A stretch of 64,000 nt of DNA, from the NCBI GenBank assembly GCA_900541975.1, contig UQLR01000002.1, positions 102,863 through 166,862 on the forward strand, read 5' to 3'. Under the pieces are notes generated by a model. The model made no database searches. It was not told the DNA's origin and worked only from the letters and a program-made list of their open reading frames with translations. Source of the DNA: an uncultured Oscillospiraceae bacterium. Lineage in GTDB: Bacteria; Bacillota; Clostridia; Oscillospirales; Acutalibacteraceae. The position numbers and the translations under genes were made by a program. Positions 35,892-45,520 of this stretch are shown here, piece after piece; position 1 is the stretch's first letter, and every line of letters begins with the position of its first letter.

Positions 35892-37562
35892 ATGAAGTTG
35901 ACAGGAGCGCAAGTGCTTGCAGAATGTCTTTTGGAACAGGGGATCGATACCGTATTTGGATATCCCGGCGGGGCCGTATTGGATATTTATGACGCGCTTT
36001 ACATGTACAGCGGACAGATCCGGCATATTATGACGGCGCATGAGCAGGGAGCGGCGCATGCAGCGGACGGATATGCGCGCGCGACGGGAAAAACGGGCGT
36101 TGTGATTGCAACTTCCGGCCCCGGCGCTACAAACCTGGTTACGGGGATTGCTTCGGCTTATATGGATTCTTCCCCGATCGTGGCGATTACGGGCAATGTT
36201 TCGCGCGGATTGCTGGGGCGCGACAGTTTTCAGGAGGTCAATATAAAAGACATTGTAAAGCCTGTGACAAAAGCAAGCTTTCAGGTTATGCATCCACAAG
36301 AGCTTGCCCCTGTGATCAGAAAGGCGTTTTCCATCGCGCAGGCAGGAAGAAAAGGACCAGTGCTGATTGACATTCCAAAGGATATTACGGCGCTTGAGAC
36401 GGAATATCAAAAAGAAACGCCGGAAAAACCGCTGCCGCCGCCGCTGCCGTCAGAAAAGGAGCTGGAACATGCGGCGCGTCTGGTTGAAACGGCACAGCGT
36501 CCTCTGATTTATGCGGGCGGCGGCGTAATCAGCGCGTGCGCTTCAAAAGAGCTTATGGCTTTTGCAGAAAGAATTGGCGCACCTGTGTGCTGCTCGTTGA
36601 TGGGAATGGGAGCCATACCGGGCAGCCATCCGCTGTTTGCAGGAAATATAGGTATGCACGGCGTTTATGAAACAAGCCTTGCGGCCAGGCAGGCCGACCT
36701 GATCCTTGCGCTGGGCGCACGCTTTTCCGACCGGGTGGCGGGTGACAGGGAACGCTTCAGAGAACACGCAAAGATTTTGCATGTGGATATTGACCCAAAG
36801 GAGATCCATAAAAATGTAAAAGCGGATTGCTGGCTGTGCGGGGACGTAAAAGCGGTGCTGCGTGAATGGATGCGCCATATACGGCCGCAGGAGCATACCG
36901 CGTGGCTTGAACAGATACAGAAATGGAAGGAAGAGGCGCCCAAAAAGGCTGCCGACCGGCATGGAGCGCCAACACCACAGTATATTTTACATGTACTCTG
37001 CCAGCAAAAGGCGGATGAAGACAGAATTGTGACAGACGTCGGCCAGCACCAGATGTGGACGGTGCAGGAATGTTGCTTTAACCGGCCGCGGACCTTTTTG
37101 ACTTCCGGAGGACTTGGAACGATGGGCTTTGGCATGGGCGCGGCAATTGGTGCGCAGGCGGCGCTTCCGTACAGGCGTGTGACGCTGATTACGGGCGACG
37201 GCAGCTTTCATATGAATTTAAATGAGCTTGTAACGCTTAAATCGTATAAGCTGCCGGTAGTGGTTGCAATTATGAATAACACTGTGTTAGGGATGGTGCG
37301 GCAATGGCAAAAGCTGTTCTACGGCGGTCGTTTTTCACAGACCGATCCGCACAGAGCTACAGATTTTGCCGCGCTTGCAAGGGCGTTTGGAATAGAAGCG
37401 ATGACGGTCCATTCTTATCAGGAGGTTGTGCCGGTGGTAGAAAAAGCGTACAGCCTGCACGCGCCGGTTGTGATAGATTTCCGTATATCGCCGGATGAAA
37501 ACGTGCTGCCGATGATCCCTCCGGGAAAAACGGCGGACGATATGATTTTAGATTTGTGGTAA
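35892..37562 (+). CDS. ilvB: Acetolactate synthase large (catalytic) subunit
   Basis: A thiamine-diphosphate enzyme of 556 residues that condenses two pyruvates (valine/leucine) or pyruvate with 2-oxobutyrate (isoleucine). The catalytic Glu is Glu51 in TAHEQGAAHAADGYAR, the central FAD/DHS-like domain includes PLIYAGGGV, and the cofactor motif is GDGSFHMNLNELVTLKSY ending in NN. ATG 35892 follows GTTAGGTGAG. The isoleucine T-box controls it. No regulatory subunit gene (ilvN) follows; the next gene is citramalate synthase. Confidence 0.96.
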   Translation: MKLTGAQVLAECLLEQGIDTVFGYPGGAVLDIYDALYMYSGQIRHIMTAHEQGAAHAADGYARATGKTGVVIATSGPGATNLVTGIASAYMDSSPIVAITGNVSRGLLGRDSFQEVNIKDIVKPVTKASFQVMHPQELAPVIRKAFSIAQAGRKGPVLIDIPKDITALETEYQKETPEKPLPPPLPSEKELEHAARLVETAQRPLIYAGGGVISACASKELMAFAERIGAPVCCSLMGMGAIPGSHPLFAGNIGMHGVYETSLAARQADLILALGARFSDRVAGDRERFREHAKILHVDIDPKEIHKNVKADCWLCGDVKAVLREWMRHIRPQEHTAWLEQIQKWKEEAPKKAADRHGAPTPQYILHVLCQQKADEDRIVTDVGQHQMWTVQECCFNRPRTFLTSGGLGTMGFGMGAAIGAQAALPYRRVTLITGDGSFHMNLNELVTLKSYKLPVVVAIMNNTVLGMVRQWQKLFYGGRFSQTDPHRATDFAALARAFGIEAMTVHSYQEVVPVVEKAYSLHAPVVIDFRISPDENVLPMIPPGKTADDMILDLW

Positions 37563-37593
37563 GATTCAGGTGGACTGGGAAAGGGTGGTTTTT

Positions 37594-39165
37594 ATGAATC
37601 CGGTTGTTGAAATACTCGACTCCACATTGCGCGACGGCGCCCAGGGAGAAGGCATCTCCTTTTCTGTTGAGGATAAACTCAGTATTGTAAAAGCGCTTGA
37701 CCAGATAGGCGTACAGTATATTGAAGCGGGAAACCCCGGTTCCAATCCAAAGGATCTGGAGTTTTTCCGGCGCGCGGGCGCGCTTTCACTGCTTCATGCG
37801 CGTCTGGTGGCTTTTGGGAGTACCAGACGGAAGAACATACAGGTTGAGCAGGACAAAAACATTCGAGCGCTGCTTTCTGCAAATACGTCTGCTGTTGCCG
37901 TTTTTGGAAAGTGCTGGCGCCTGCATGTGAAGGAGATTCTGTCTACAACAGCGCAGGAAAATCTGCGAATGATATATGACACATGCAGGTATTTGAAAGA
38001 ACAGGGAAAAACCGTGTTTTTCGACGCCGAGCATTTTTTTGATGGATATAAGGACGATCCCCAATTTGCAATGCAGGCTTTGCAGGCCGCCTGCGATGCA
38101 GGGGCGGACCGCCTTGTTCTGTGTGATACAAACGGGGCGGCGTTTCCGGATGAAATTTTTGAAATTACAAAAAAGGTGAACGATCAGTTTGGCGGCAGAG
38201 TAGGCATTCATACACACAATGACCGTGCAATGGCCGTTGCAAACACCATTATGGCGGTCAAAGCGGGCGCCGTTCAGGTGCAGGGTACGTTTTTGGGTGT
38301 TGGAGAGCGTTGCGGCAACGCAAACCTGTGCTCCATTCTCCCCAATCTTTTGCTGAAAATGCACAGAAACTGTATACCGGAGGAAAATTTGAGGCTGCTT
38401 ACTGCAACGGCCCGTGAAATAGCGGAGGTTTCTAACACTTCTATTAAGAAAAACGAACCGTTTGTCGGGACCAGCGCGTTTGCACACAAGGCGGGAATGC
38501 ATGCTGACGGCGTGCTGAAGCTGCCGCGGTCTTTTGAGCATATCAATCCCGAAAGCGTTGGGAATGAAAGACGTTTTTTGATGTCTGAAATATCCGGGCG
38601 CACGGCAGTGCTGGAAAAGGTTAAGAAAATAGACCCGAGCGTCACCAAAGACAGCCCCCAGACCGTGCGTATTTTAAATGAACTCAAGAAAAAGGAGCAG
38701 GAAGGGTATCAGTTTGAAGGCGCAGACTCTAGCTTTGAAATGTTGGTGCGCAAAACCCTTGGGACTTACCGGCCCTTTTTTGAGCTGACCAATTATAAAA
38801 TTGTGACAGGCCGCCCGTGTGAACAGAATTACAGCGCCACAGCTACGGTTAAGATCCGGGTGGGTGAGCAAGACCAGCTGATGGCAGCCGAGGGCAACGG
38901 GCCGATCAACGCCATAGACAAAGCGTTGCGCGCAGCGTTGGAAGTTTTTTATCCTTCGCTTAAGAAAATGCGTCTGATCGATTATAAGGTTAGGGTAATG
39001 GATTCCAAACAGGCGACCGGTGCGGCCGTACGCGTTTTGATTACGTCTACGGATGGCGGGCGTGTCTGGACAACGGTGGGCGTATCGCAGGACGTGGTGG
39101 AAGCCAGCCGCCTGGCGCTTACGGAATCCATAGAATATAAGCTGATTACGGACGCGCAAGCATAA
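37594..39165 (+). CDS. cimA: Citramalate synthase
   Basis: A protein of 523 residues that joins pyruvate and acetyl-CoA to (R)-citramalate, the first step of the threonine-independent route to 2-oxobutyrate and isoleucine. It has a TIM-barrel HMGL domain with STLRDGAQGEGISFSVEDKL, the metal-binding HTHND and NCGNAN-like GERCGNANLCS, a linker with FAHKAGMHADGVLK, and a C-terminal LeuA-type regulatory domain. GISFSVEDKL and PGSNPKDLEFF are typical of the ~530-residue CimA group rather than isopropylmalate synthase. ATG 37594 follows GGGAAAGGG. The isoleucine T-box upstream supports this substrate choice over the leucine pathway. Confidence 0.92.
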   Translation: MNPVVEILDSTLRDGAQGEGISFSVEDKLSIVKALDQIGVQYIEAGNPGSNPKDLEFFRRAGALSLLHARLVAFGSTRRKNIQVEQDKNIRALLSANTSAVAVFGKCWRLHVKEILSTTAQENLRMIYDTCRYLKEQGKTVFFDAEHFFDGYKDDPQFAMQALQAACDAGADRLVLCDTNGAAFPDEIFEITKKVNDQFGGRVGIHTHNDRAMAVANTIMAVKAGAVQVQGTFLGVGERCGNANLCSILPNLLLKMHRNCIPEENLRLLTATAREIAEVSNTSIKKNEPFVGTSAFAHKAGMHADGVLKLPRSFEHINPESVGNERRFLMSEISGRTAVLEKVKKIDPSVTKDSPQTVRILNELKKKEQEGYQFEGADSSFEMLVRKTLGTYRPFFELTNYKIVTGRPCEQNYSATATVKIRVGEQDQLMAAEGNGPINAIDKALRAALEVFYPSLKKMRLIDYKVRVMDSKQATGAAVRVLITSTDGGRVWTTVGVSQDVVEASRLALTESIEYKLITDAQA

Positions 39166-39223
39166 GATGTGGTGTTTTGCAGGAAATGTTAACGAAATAT
39201 TCATATTTTATGCAGCAAAAAAT

Positions 39224-39252
39224 TTGTTTTTCCGCTGGAAATCATGTATAAT
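39224..39252 (+). promoter_or_regulatory. Promoter of the citrate synthase gene
   Basis: TTGTTT (39224-39229), 17 bases, TATAAT (39247-39252), about 90 bases upstream of the start. Confidence 0.7.
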
Positions 39253-39341
39253 GAAAAACAATAGATGACTTTTATTCAGTTATAAGGGCCGCCCGCTGCG
39301 TCCTGCGGCGCTTACCCAAAACAGGAAAAGGAGTGAGGAAT

Positions 39342-40709
39342 ATGCAGGCTAAAAACAAGTTCAGCGAAATTACCCCGGAGGTTATGGCTTTAAGTGAGAT
39401 GTGCATAAAAAACAGCAGCATCGACCCGGCGCTGTATACGAAGTACGACGTAAAAAGAGGGCTGCGCGATTTAAACGGGCAGGGCGTGCTTACCGGCCTT
39501 ACGGAAATTTCAGAGGTCTGCTCTACAGAACTTGTGGACGGCAAACGGATTCCTGTGGACGGCAAGCTGTTTTACAGGGGCTACGATGTGGAGGAAATTG
39601 TAAAGGGATTTATCAGGGACGAGAGGTTTGGCTTTGAAGAGGTTACCTATCTTCTTCTGTTTGGAAAGCTTCCGACCGGAGAAGAGTTGAATCAATTTAC
39701 AGCGCTGCTTGACTATTACCGCACGCTTCCGACCAGTTTTGTGCGCGATATTATTATGAAATCCCCCAGTAAGGATATTATGAACGCAATGGCAAGAAGC
39801 GTTTTGACGCTGTATTCTTATGATGAAAACCCGGAGGATACATCGATCCCGAATGTACTGCGGCAGTGTTTGCAGCTGATATCGCTTTTCCCGATTTTGT
39901 CTGTTTACGGTTTTCAGGCCTACGGCTATTACCATGAAAACAAAAGCCTTGTGATCCACACACCTCAGCCGGAGCTTTCTACGGCGGAAAATATTTTATA
40001 TATGTTAAGGCTGGACAGCAAATACACGCGGCTGGAGGCAAAGCTACTGGATATGGCGCTGGTGCTTCACGCGGAGCACGGCGGCGGGAACAACTCTACC
40101 TTCACCACGCATGTTGTAACCTCTTCGGGGACGGACACCTACTCTGCCATAGCGGCGGCGCTCGGTTCTTTAAAGGGGCCGAAGCACGGCGGTGCCAATA
40201 TTAAGGTTGTGCAGATGTTTGACGACATTAAGGCGCATGTAAAGGATTATAGAGACGAAGAAGAAATTGGCGCATATGTCAGAAAAATTTTACATAAGGA
40301 AGCGTTTGATAAATCTGGTCTGGTTTATGGGATGGGCCACGCTATTTATTCCCTTTCTGACCCCAGAGCGCGGGTCTTTAAACACTTTGTAGAAAGCCTT
40401 TCCAAAGAAAAAGGAAGGGAGGACGAATTTGTCCTGTATTCAAACGTGGCGAAGCTTGCATCCCAGATCATTGCAAAGGAAAGGAAGATTTACAAAGGTG
40501 TAAGCGCCAATGTAGACTTTTACAGCGGCTTTGTTTACAGCATGCTGGATTTGCCCACGGAGCTTTATACGCCGCTTTTTGCAATTGCAAGGATTGCCGG
40601 ATGGAGCGCACACAGAATTGAAGAACTGGTTAATCCGAGCAAAATTATTCGCCCTGCGTATATGAATGTGCAGGAAAGACGGCCCTATGTACAGATTCAG
40701 GACAGGTAA
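39342..40709 (+). CDS. gltA: Citrate synthase
   Basis: A protein of 455 residues that condenses oxaloacetate and acetyl-CoA. Active-site regions are HAEHGGGNNSTF, GPKHGGANIKVVQMFDDI with the catalytic His, GMGHAIYSLSDPRA, and NVDFYSGFVYSMLDLP with the catalytic Asp. ATG 39342 follows AAAAGGAGTGAGG. It has its own promoter and terminator. With fumarase at the start of the window it suggests a biosynthetic, incomplete TCA route toward glutamate. The N-terminal 60 residues are longer than in compact citrate synthases, as is usual in this clostridial group. Confidence 0.96.
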   Translation: MQAKNKFSEITPEVMALSEMCIKNSSIDPALYTKYDVKRGLRDLNGQGVLTGLTEISEVCSTELVDGKRIPVDGKLFYRGYDVEEIVKGFIRDERFGFEEVTYLLLFGKLPTGEELNQFTALLDYYRTLPTSFVRDIIMKSPSKDIMNAMARSVLTLYSYDENPEDTSIPNVLRQCLQLISLFPILSVYGFQAYGYYHENKSLVIHTPQPELSTAENILYMLRLDSKYTRLEAKLLDMALVLHAEHGGGNNSTFTTHVVTSSGTDTYSAIAAALGSLKGPKHGGANIKVVQMFDDIKAHVKDYRDEEEIGAYVRKILHKEAFDKSGLVYGMGHAIYSLSDPRARVFKHFVESLSKEKGREDEFVLYSNVAKLASQIIAKERKIYKGVSANVDFYSGFVYSMLDLPTELYTPLFAIARIAGWSAHRIEELVNPSKIIRPAYMNVQERRPYVQIQDR

Positions 40710-40735
40710 ATAAAACGTGCAGTTTATGCGTTTTG

Positions 40736-40765
40736 ACAGGCACAAAGCTTTGTGCCTGTTTTTTT
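40736..40765 (+). terminator. Terminator after gltA
   Basis: ACAGGCACAAAG (40736-40747) pairs perfectly with CTTTGTGCCTGT (40748-40759), followed by TTTTTTT. Confidence 0.92.
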
Positions 40766-41079
40766 GCATGCGCCCTGTGCCCTTTGTGCGCGCATGTAAA
40801 TAAAGAGCTATGTGGTAGGTCTGTTTACCGCTGTTGCAGCGGATTATTACATGGTTGTACAGGGATTGGAAGCAGCGGCGGCCACCACATATTTACACTT
40901 TACAATGTGCGGTGCGGTGTGTTATAAATGGTAGTGGACTTTCAGGTAAAGAGTCGAAAAATCAAATTTTTAATAAGTTGTTAATTTTTTCACAATTTAT
41001 TTTTTTGTTTTTCTTTAGAATTAAACGCAGTACGCTTTATTATATAATAATATAATAGCTTTTTGGGAGGGTCGGCGTT
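40766..41079 (+). other. Gene-free region upstream of the activase gene
   Basis: No credible gene is visible. The first half is mixed composition; from about 40960 it becomes very AT-rich and holds several TATAAT-like boxes (for example 41051-41056) without a clear -35. GGGAGG at 41065-41070 is the ribosome binding site for the TTG start at 41080. Confidence 0.4.
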
Positions 41080-44019
41080 TTGAGAATAGGATTGGATATC
41101 GGCTCAACAACGGTAAAATGCGTTGTGTTAAGCGATGAAAACAAAATAATCTATAAAACCTACGAGCGGCATTATTCTCAGATTACGCAGAAAATTGCAG
41201 ATATATTAAACGTAGTGCGCCATGAAATCAAAGGTGCAGAGCGCGCACTGATTGCGCTTTCCGGTTCTGCCGGTATGGGTGTTGCAGACCGTTGCGGATT
41301 AGATTTTGTTCAGGAGGTATATGCCACAAGAGTGGCAGCCAAGACCTTTATACCGGGCACGGATGTTATTATTGAACTGGGTGGCGAGGATGCAAAAATT
41401 CTTTTTCTTACAGGTGGTATGGAAGTTAGAATGAACGGCTCCTGTGCCGGCGGCACGGGAGCGTTTATTGACCAGATGGCTACGCTTTTGAACGTGCCGC
41501 TGGAGCAGATGGATGCACTGGCTTCTGAGCATGAAAAGACGTACACCATAGCTTCCCGCTGCGGTGTGTTTGCAAAGACGGATATCCAGCCGCTTTTAAA
41601 CCAGGGGGCAAGAAAAAGCGATATTGCCGAAAGTATTTTTGCCGCGGTTGTAAACCAGACGGTTGCAGGGCTTGCGCAGGGAAGGGAAATTAAGGGGAAT
41701 ATTGTATATTTGGGTGGCCCGCTTACGTTTATGTCACGTTTGCGCCTGCGCTTTGATAAGGTTTTGCAGACAAAGGGCGTATGTCCTGAAAATTCGCTGT
41801 ATTATGTGGCCTGCGGCGCGGCGTTGTGCGCAGAAAAAGCGGTGGATTTTGATGCTGTAATTAAAAAGGTAGAGCATTACAGCGGCAGTGGAAATTTTGC
41901 ATTTAACAAGCCGTTGTTTGAAAACAGGCAGGCTTATGAAACCTTTGTGCAGCGCCACAGCCAGGCGGATGTAGAAAAAAAAGATCTGAAAAGCTATCAG
42001 GGCAGCGTATATATTGGTATGGACGCAGGCTCTACAACGGTAAAGTCTGTTGTTATGGGGGAAAACGGGGAACTGTTGTATTCTAAATACCAGCCCAACA
42101 GCGGTAATCCCGTGCCGATGATCAAAAGTTTTTTGGAAGAGCTGTACGCGGCGCGGCCGAATTTGCAGATTGCAGCTTCGGCTGTTACAGGCTATGGGGA
42201 GGAAATTATTAAAAACGCATTTTGCGTAGATTACGGAATTGTTGAGACGGTCGCGCATTTTTCTGCAGCAAAGCATTTTATGCCGCAAGTGGAATTTGTT
42301 ATTGATATTGGCGGACAGGACATTAAATGCTTTAAAATACACAACGGTACGATTGACAACATTTTCTTAAACGAGGCCTGCTCTTCCGGATGCGGCTCCT
42401 TTTTGCAGACGTTTGCAAATGCGTTGGGCTACACGATTGAGGACTTTTCAAAGCTTGGGCTTTTTGCAAAACAACCGGTCGATTTGGGGTCGCGCTGTAC
42501 AGTGTTTATGAACAGCTCAGTAAAACAGGCGCAAAAGGACGGCGCAACTATGGAGGATATTTCTGCCGGACTTTCCATCAGCGTTGTAAAAAACGCGCTG
42601 TACAAGGTGATTCGTGCGTCCAGCCCGCACGAGCTTGGGAAGCATATTGTCGTACAGGGAGGAACTTTCCTCAACGACGCAGTATTGCGTGCTTTTGAAA
42701 AAGAAATGGGCGTTGAAGTTGTGCGGCCTTCTATTTCCGGGTTGATGGGCGCATACGGCGCAGCGCTTTATGCCCAGAGCAAGGCCATGGCTGGCAGTAA
42801 AAGCACAATTTTGGACGCACAGGCGCTTAAATCTTTCCGGCACGAGATACAGGTTGTTTCTTGCGGACTATGCCAGAACAACTGTAGGCTGACCGTCAAT
42901 AAATTTGCAGACGGCAGGAGATATATAGGCGGGAACCGCTGTGAGCGGCCGATAACAAAAAAGGCACCGGGAAAAACGCTGAACATGTACGAATATAAGC
43001 TTGGGCTTTTACAGTCTTATAAACCGCAGAAAGGGCCCAGAGGAAAGATAGGCCTTCCCATGGGGCTGAATATGTACGAACTTCTTCCGTTTTGGTACAG
43101 CTTCTTTACAAAGCTGGGGTTTGAAGTGGTGGCTTCGCCGGTTTCGGACAGAAAGCTGTATGCAAAAGGCCAGCAGACCATTCCGTCTGATACGGTATGT
43201 TATCCGGCAAAGCTGATGCACGGCCATGTGCAGACGCTGATTGACAGCGGCGTTAAAACCATATTTTACCCGTGCCTGTCGTATAATGTAGATGAGGGCC
43301 TGGGCGATAACCATTATAATTGCCCGGTGGTGGCTTATTATCCGGAGGTTATTGCCGCCAATATGAAAGATGTGTCCGGCGTGACCTTTATTAAGGAATA
43401 TTTGGGCATCCACAGAAAACGGGATTTTCCCAAAAAGGCGCATCAGGCACTGGAGAAATACTTTGACGGCCTTACGCTTAAGGAAGTAAAGCAGGCGGCT
43501 AAAGCGGCTTATGCAGAGTACAGCGCGTATTTTGAAAAGGTGCGCAGGCATGGCGACGAAATTATAAAACAGGCGGAAGAAGAAGGCAGGGAAATTATTG
43601 TATTAGCCGGCAGGCCCTATCATGTGGATCCGGAAATTAACAAGGGGATCGACAAGCTTATAACAGGCTTTAACGTTGCAATTGTTTCTGAGGACGTTGT
43701 AAGCTGCCGTGTGAAAAAATTTAGCACGACGGTGCTCAACCAGTGGACTTATCATTCGCGCCTGTATGCAGCCGCGCGGTACATTGCCGGCCGTGCAGAT
43801 ATGAATTTGATTCAGCTGGTTTCGTTTGGCTGCGGGGTGGACGCAATTACAACGGACGAAGTCCGGGAAATATTAGAGAAAAACGGAAAGATTTACACAC
43901 AGATTAAAATAGATGAAATTACAAACCTTGGTGCAGTAAAGATCCGGGTGCGGAGCCTTTTGGCAGCCATTGCGGAGCAACGCGCCCGTCAAAGCACAGA
44001 CAACCCAACGGCTGTTTAA
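41080..44019 (+). CDS. ATP-dependent activase with two BadF/BcrA/HgdC domains and a C-terminal DUF2229-like region
   Basis: A protein of 979 residues. Two ASKHA-fold activase domains follow each other: the first begins GLDIGSTTVKCVVLSD and has GSCAGGTGAFIDQM; the second begins GMDAGSTTVKSVVMGE (about residue 312) and has NEACSSGCGSFLQTFA. Single activases of this family carry a [4Fe-4S] cluster between two subunits and push an electron into 2-hydroxyacyl-CoA dehydratases at the cost of ATP. The last ~380 residues, from SCGLCQNNCRLTVN onward, resemble the dehydratase-associated DUF2229 region with many Cys. TTG 41080 has GGGAGG nine bases upstream. It is paired with the gene at 44050. The physiological substrate of this widespread clostridial type is not known. 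Confidence 0.85.
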   Translation: MRIGLDIGSTTVKCVVLSDENKIIYKTYERHYSQITQKIADILNVVRHEIKGAERALIALSGSAGMGVADRCGLDFVQEVYATRVAAKTFIPGTDVIIELGGEDAKILFLTGGMEVRMNGSCAGGTGAFIDQMATLLNVPLEQMDALASEHEKTYTIASRCGVFAKTDIQPLLNQGARKSDIAESIFAAVVNQTVAGLAQGREIKGNIVYLGGPLTFMSRLRLRFDKVLQTKGVCPENSLYYVACGAALCAEKAVDFDAVIKKVEHYSGSGNFAFNKPLFENRQAYETFVQRHSQADVEKKDLKSYQGSVYIGMDAGSTTVKSVVMGENGELLYSKYQPNSGNPVPMIKSFLEELYAARPNLQIAASAVTGYGEEIIKNAFCVDYGIVETVAHFSAAKHFMPQVEFVIDIGGQDIKCFKIHNGTIDNIFLNEACSSGCGSFLQTFANALGYTIEDFSKLGLFAKQPVDLGSRCTVFMNSSVKQAQKDGATMEDISAGLSISVVKNALYKVIRASSPHELGKHIVVQGGTFLNDAVLRAFEKEMGVEVVRPSISGLMGAYGAALYAQSKAMAGSKSTILDAQALKSFRHEIQVVSCGLCQNNCRLTVNKFADGRRYIGGNRCERPITKKAPGKTLNMYEYKLGLLQSYKPQKGPRGKIGLPMGLNMYELLPFWYSFFTKLGFEVVASPVSDRKLYAKGQQTIPSDTVCYPAKLMHGHVQTLIDSGVKTIFYPCLSYNVDEGLGDNHYNCPVVAYYPEVIAANMKDVSGVTFIKEYLGIHRKRDFPKKAHQALEKYFDGLTLKEVKQAAKAAYAEYSAYFEKVRRHGDEIIKQAEEEGREIIVLAGRPYHVDPEINKGIDKLITGFNVAIVSEDVVSCRVKKFSTTVLNQWTYHSRLYAAARYIAGRADMNLIQLVSFGCGVDAITTDEVREILEKNGKIYTQIKIDEITNLGAVKIRVRSLLAAIAEQRARQSTDNPTAV

Positions 44020-44049
44020 GACAGATAACATTGCAAGGAATGATGCACT

Positions 44050-45375
44050 ATGGCAAAGCTTACTTACGATAAGACGGGCCGGCTGCTTTTTACAAAGGAA
44101 ATGAAAAGGGAGTATACCATTTTGTTGCCTATGATGGCGCCGATCCACTTTAACCTGATTAAAAATGTGTTTGAAATGTATGGCTATAAAACGGTGCTGC
44201 TGGACACAGAAGGGCCGGAAATTGCACAGGTGGGGCTTAAGTATGTACATAACGATACCTGTTACCCTGCGCTGCTGGTGATCGGCCAGTTTATCCATGC
44301 GCTGCAAAGCGGTAAGTATGATCTGGAAAAGACAGCGCTGATGATTACACAGACCGGCGGCGGATGCCGTGCTTCCAATTATATTCATTTGCTCAGAAAA
44401 GCGTTGAAAAAGGCAGGGCTGGAGCAAATTCCCGTAGTTTCCCTGAACATGTCCGGGTTGGAAAAAAACAGCGGTTTTTCACTGACGCTGCCCATGATCC
44501 GCCGCGCAATTGGCGCGCTCGTTTACGGCGACACGCTTATGCTTTTAAGCAACCAGACCAAGCCTTATGAAATACACCCCGGGGAAAGCATGGCGCTTGT
44601 AGATAAATGGGTCGGGACATTGACCGGGATGTTTAAAAAAGGAAAGGGCTTTTCCGTTAAGGAACAGCGCTCTATTCTGGACGAAATTGCAAAATCTTTT
44701 TCGCAGGTTCCCATAAAAAAGACGCCCAAGGTAAAGGTGGGCGTTGTTGGAGAAATTTACGTAAAATACGCGCGGCTTGGAAACAACAATTTGGAGCAGT
44801 TCCTGCAGGAGCAGGACTGCGAGGTATGCGTGCCCGGTATTATGGGCTTTGCACTGTTTAAAGTTGACAACCGCTTGGAGGATATTAAGCTTTACGGCGG
44901 CAGCAAAATAAAATACGGAATTATCAAGGTTTTATTTGACTATCTGGAAAAGATGGAAACGCTTATGATTGAAAGCACCGCCAAATATGGGTTTATCCCC
45001 CCCGGAAAGTACAGTCATACAAAGGAACTGGTAAAGGGCGTAATTGGTTATGGGAGCAAAATGGGCGAGGGCTGGCTTTTAACGGCAGAAATGCTGGAAC
45101 TTACAGAAACGGGCTATGCCAATATTGTTTGTACCCAGCCGTTTGGCTGCCTGCCCAACCATATATGCGGAAAAGGAATGATTCGCAAAATTAAAAGCAT
45201 TGACGACCGGGCAAACATTGTGGCGATCGACTACGATCCCGGCGCACCGCGCGTTAACCAGGAAAACCGCATTAAGCTTATGCTTGCTGTAGCAAAGGAA
45301 GCGCTTAAAAAGGAGATACAGCAAGCAGAGCGCACGCGTGCAGGAAAAACAGAAAAACCAGTAAAAAAAGAATAA
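44050..45375 (+). CDS. 2-hydroxyacyl-CoA dehydratase-like (HgdB/double-cubane-type) protein
   Basis: A protein of 441 residues, related to the [4Fe-4S]-binding D-component of 2-hydroxyacyl-CoA dehydratases. It has conserved Cys in HNDTCYPALLVIGQ, GGGCRASNYIHLL and CTQPFGCLPNHICGKG, which are likely cluster ligands. It starts 30 bases after the double activase and ends at a strong terminator, so the two act together. No CoA-transferase or acyl-CoA dehydrogenase lies nearby, which argues against a classical amino-acid fermentation cluster. Reduction of another difficult substrate, as proposed for double-cubane proteins, is an alternative. Confidence 0.85.
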   Translation: MAKLTYDKTGRLLFTKEMKREYTILLPMMAPIHFNLIKNVFEMYGYKTVLLDTEGPEIAQVGLKYVHNDTCYPALLVIGQFIHALQSGKYDLEKTALMITQTGGGCRASNYIHLLRKALKKAGLEQIPVVSLNMSGLEKNSGFSLTLPMIRRAIGALVYGDTLMLLSNQTKPYEIHPGESMALVDKWVGTLTGMFKKGKGFSVKEQRSILDEIAKSFSQVPIKKTPKVKVGVVGEIYVKYARLGNNNLEQFLQEQDCEVCVPGIMGFALFKVDNRLEDIKLYGGSKIKYGIIKVLFDYLEKMETLMIESTAKYGFIPPGKYSHTKELVKGVIGYGSKMGEGWLLTAEMLELTETGYANIVCTQPFGCLPNHICGKGMIRKIKSIDDRANIVAIDYDPGAPRVNQENRIKLMLAVAKEALKKEIQQAERTRAGKTEKPVKKE

Positions 45376-45386
45376 TGGCAGCCTTT

Positions 45387-45424
45387 AAAGAGCGGATGTG
45401 GCAAGGCACATCCGCTCTTTTTTA
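45387..45424 (+). terminator. Terminator of the activase/dehydratase-like operon
   Basis: AAAGAGCGGATGTG (45387-45400) pairs perfectly with CACATCCGCTCTTT (45407-45420) across a 6-base loop, then TTTTA. Confidence 0.93.
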
Positions 45425-45520
45425 CCGTTTTGAAAAACGCCGCTTTATCACCACGGGGAGGACCTGTAAATGCAAGGCGCACAAGCGGTGCAAGAGGTAT
45501 TACAGGCAAAATAAGGCATG

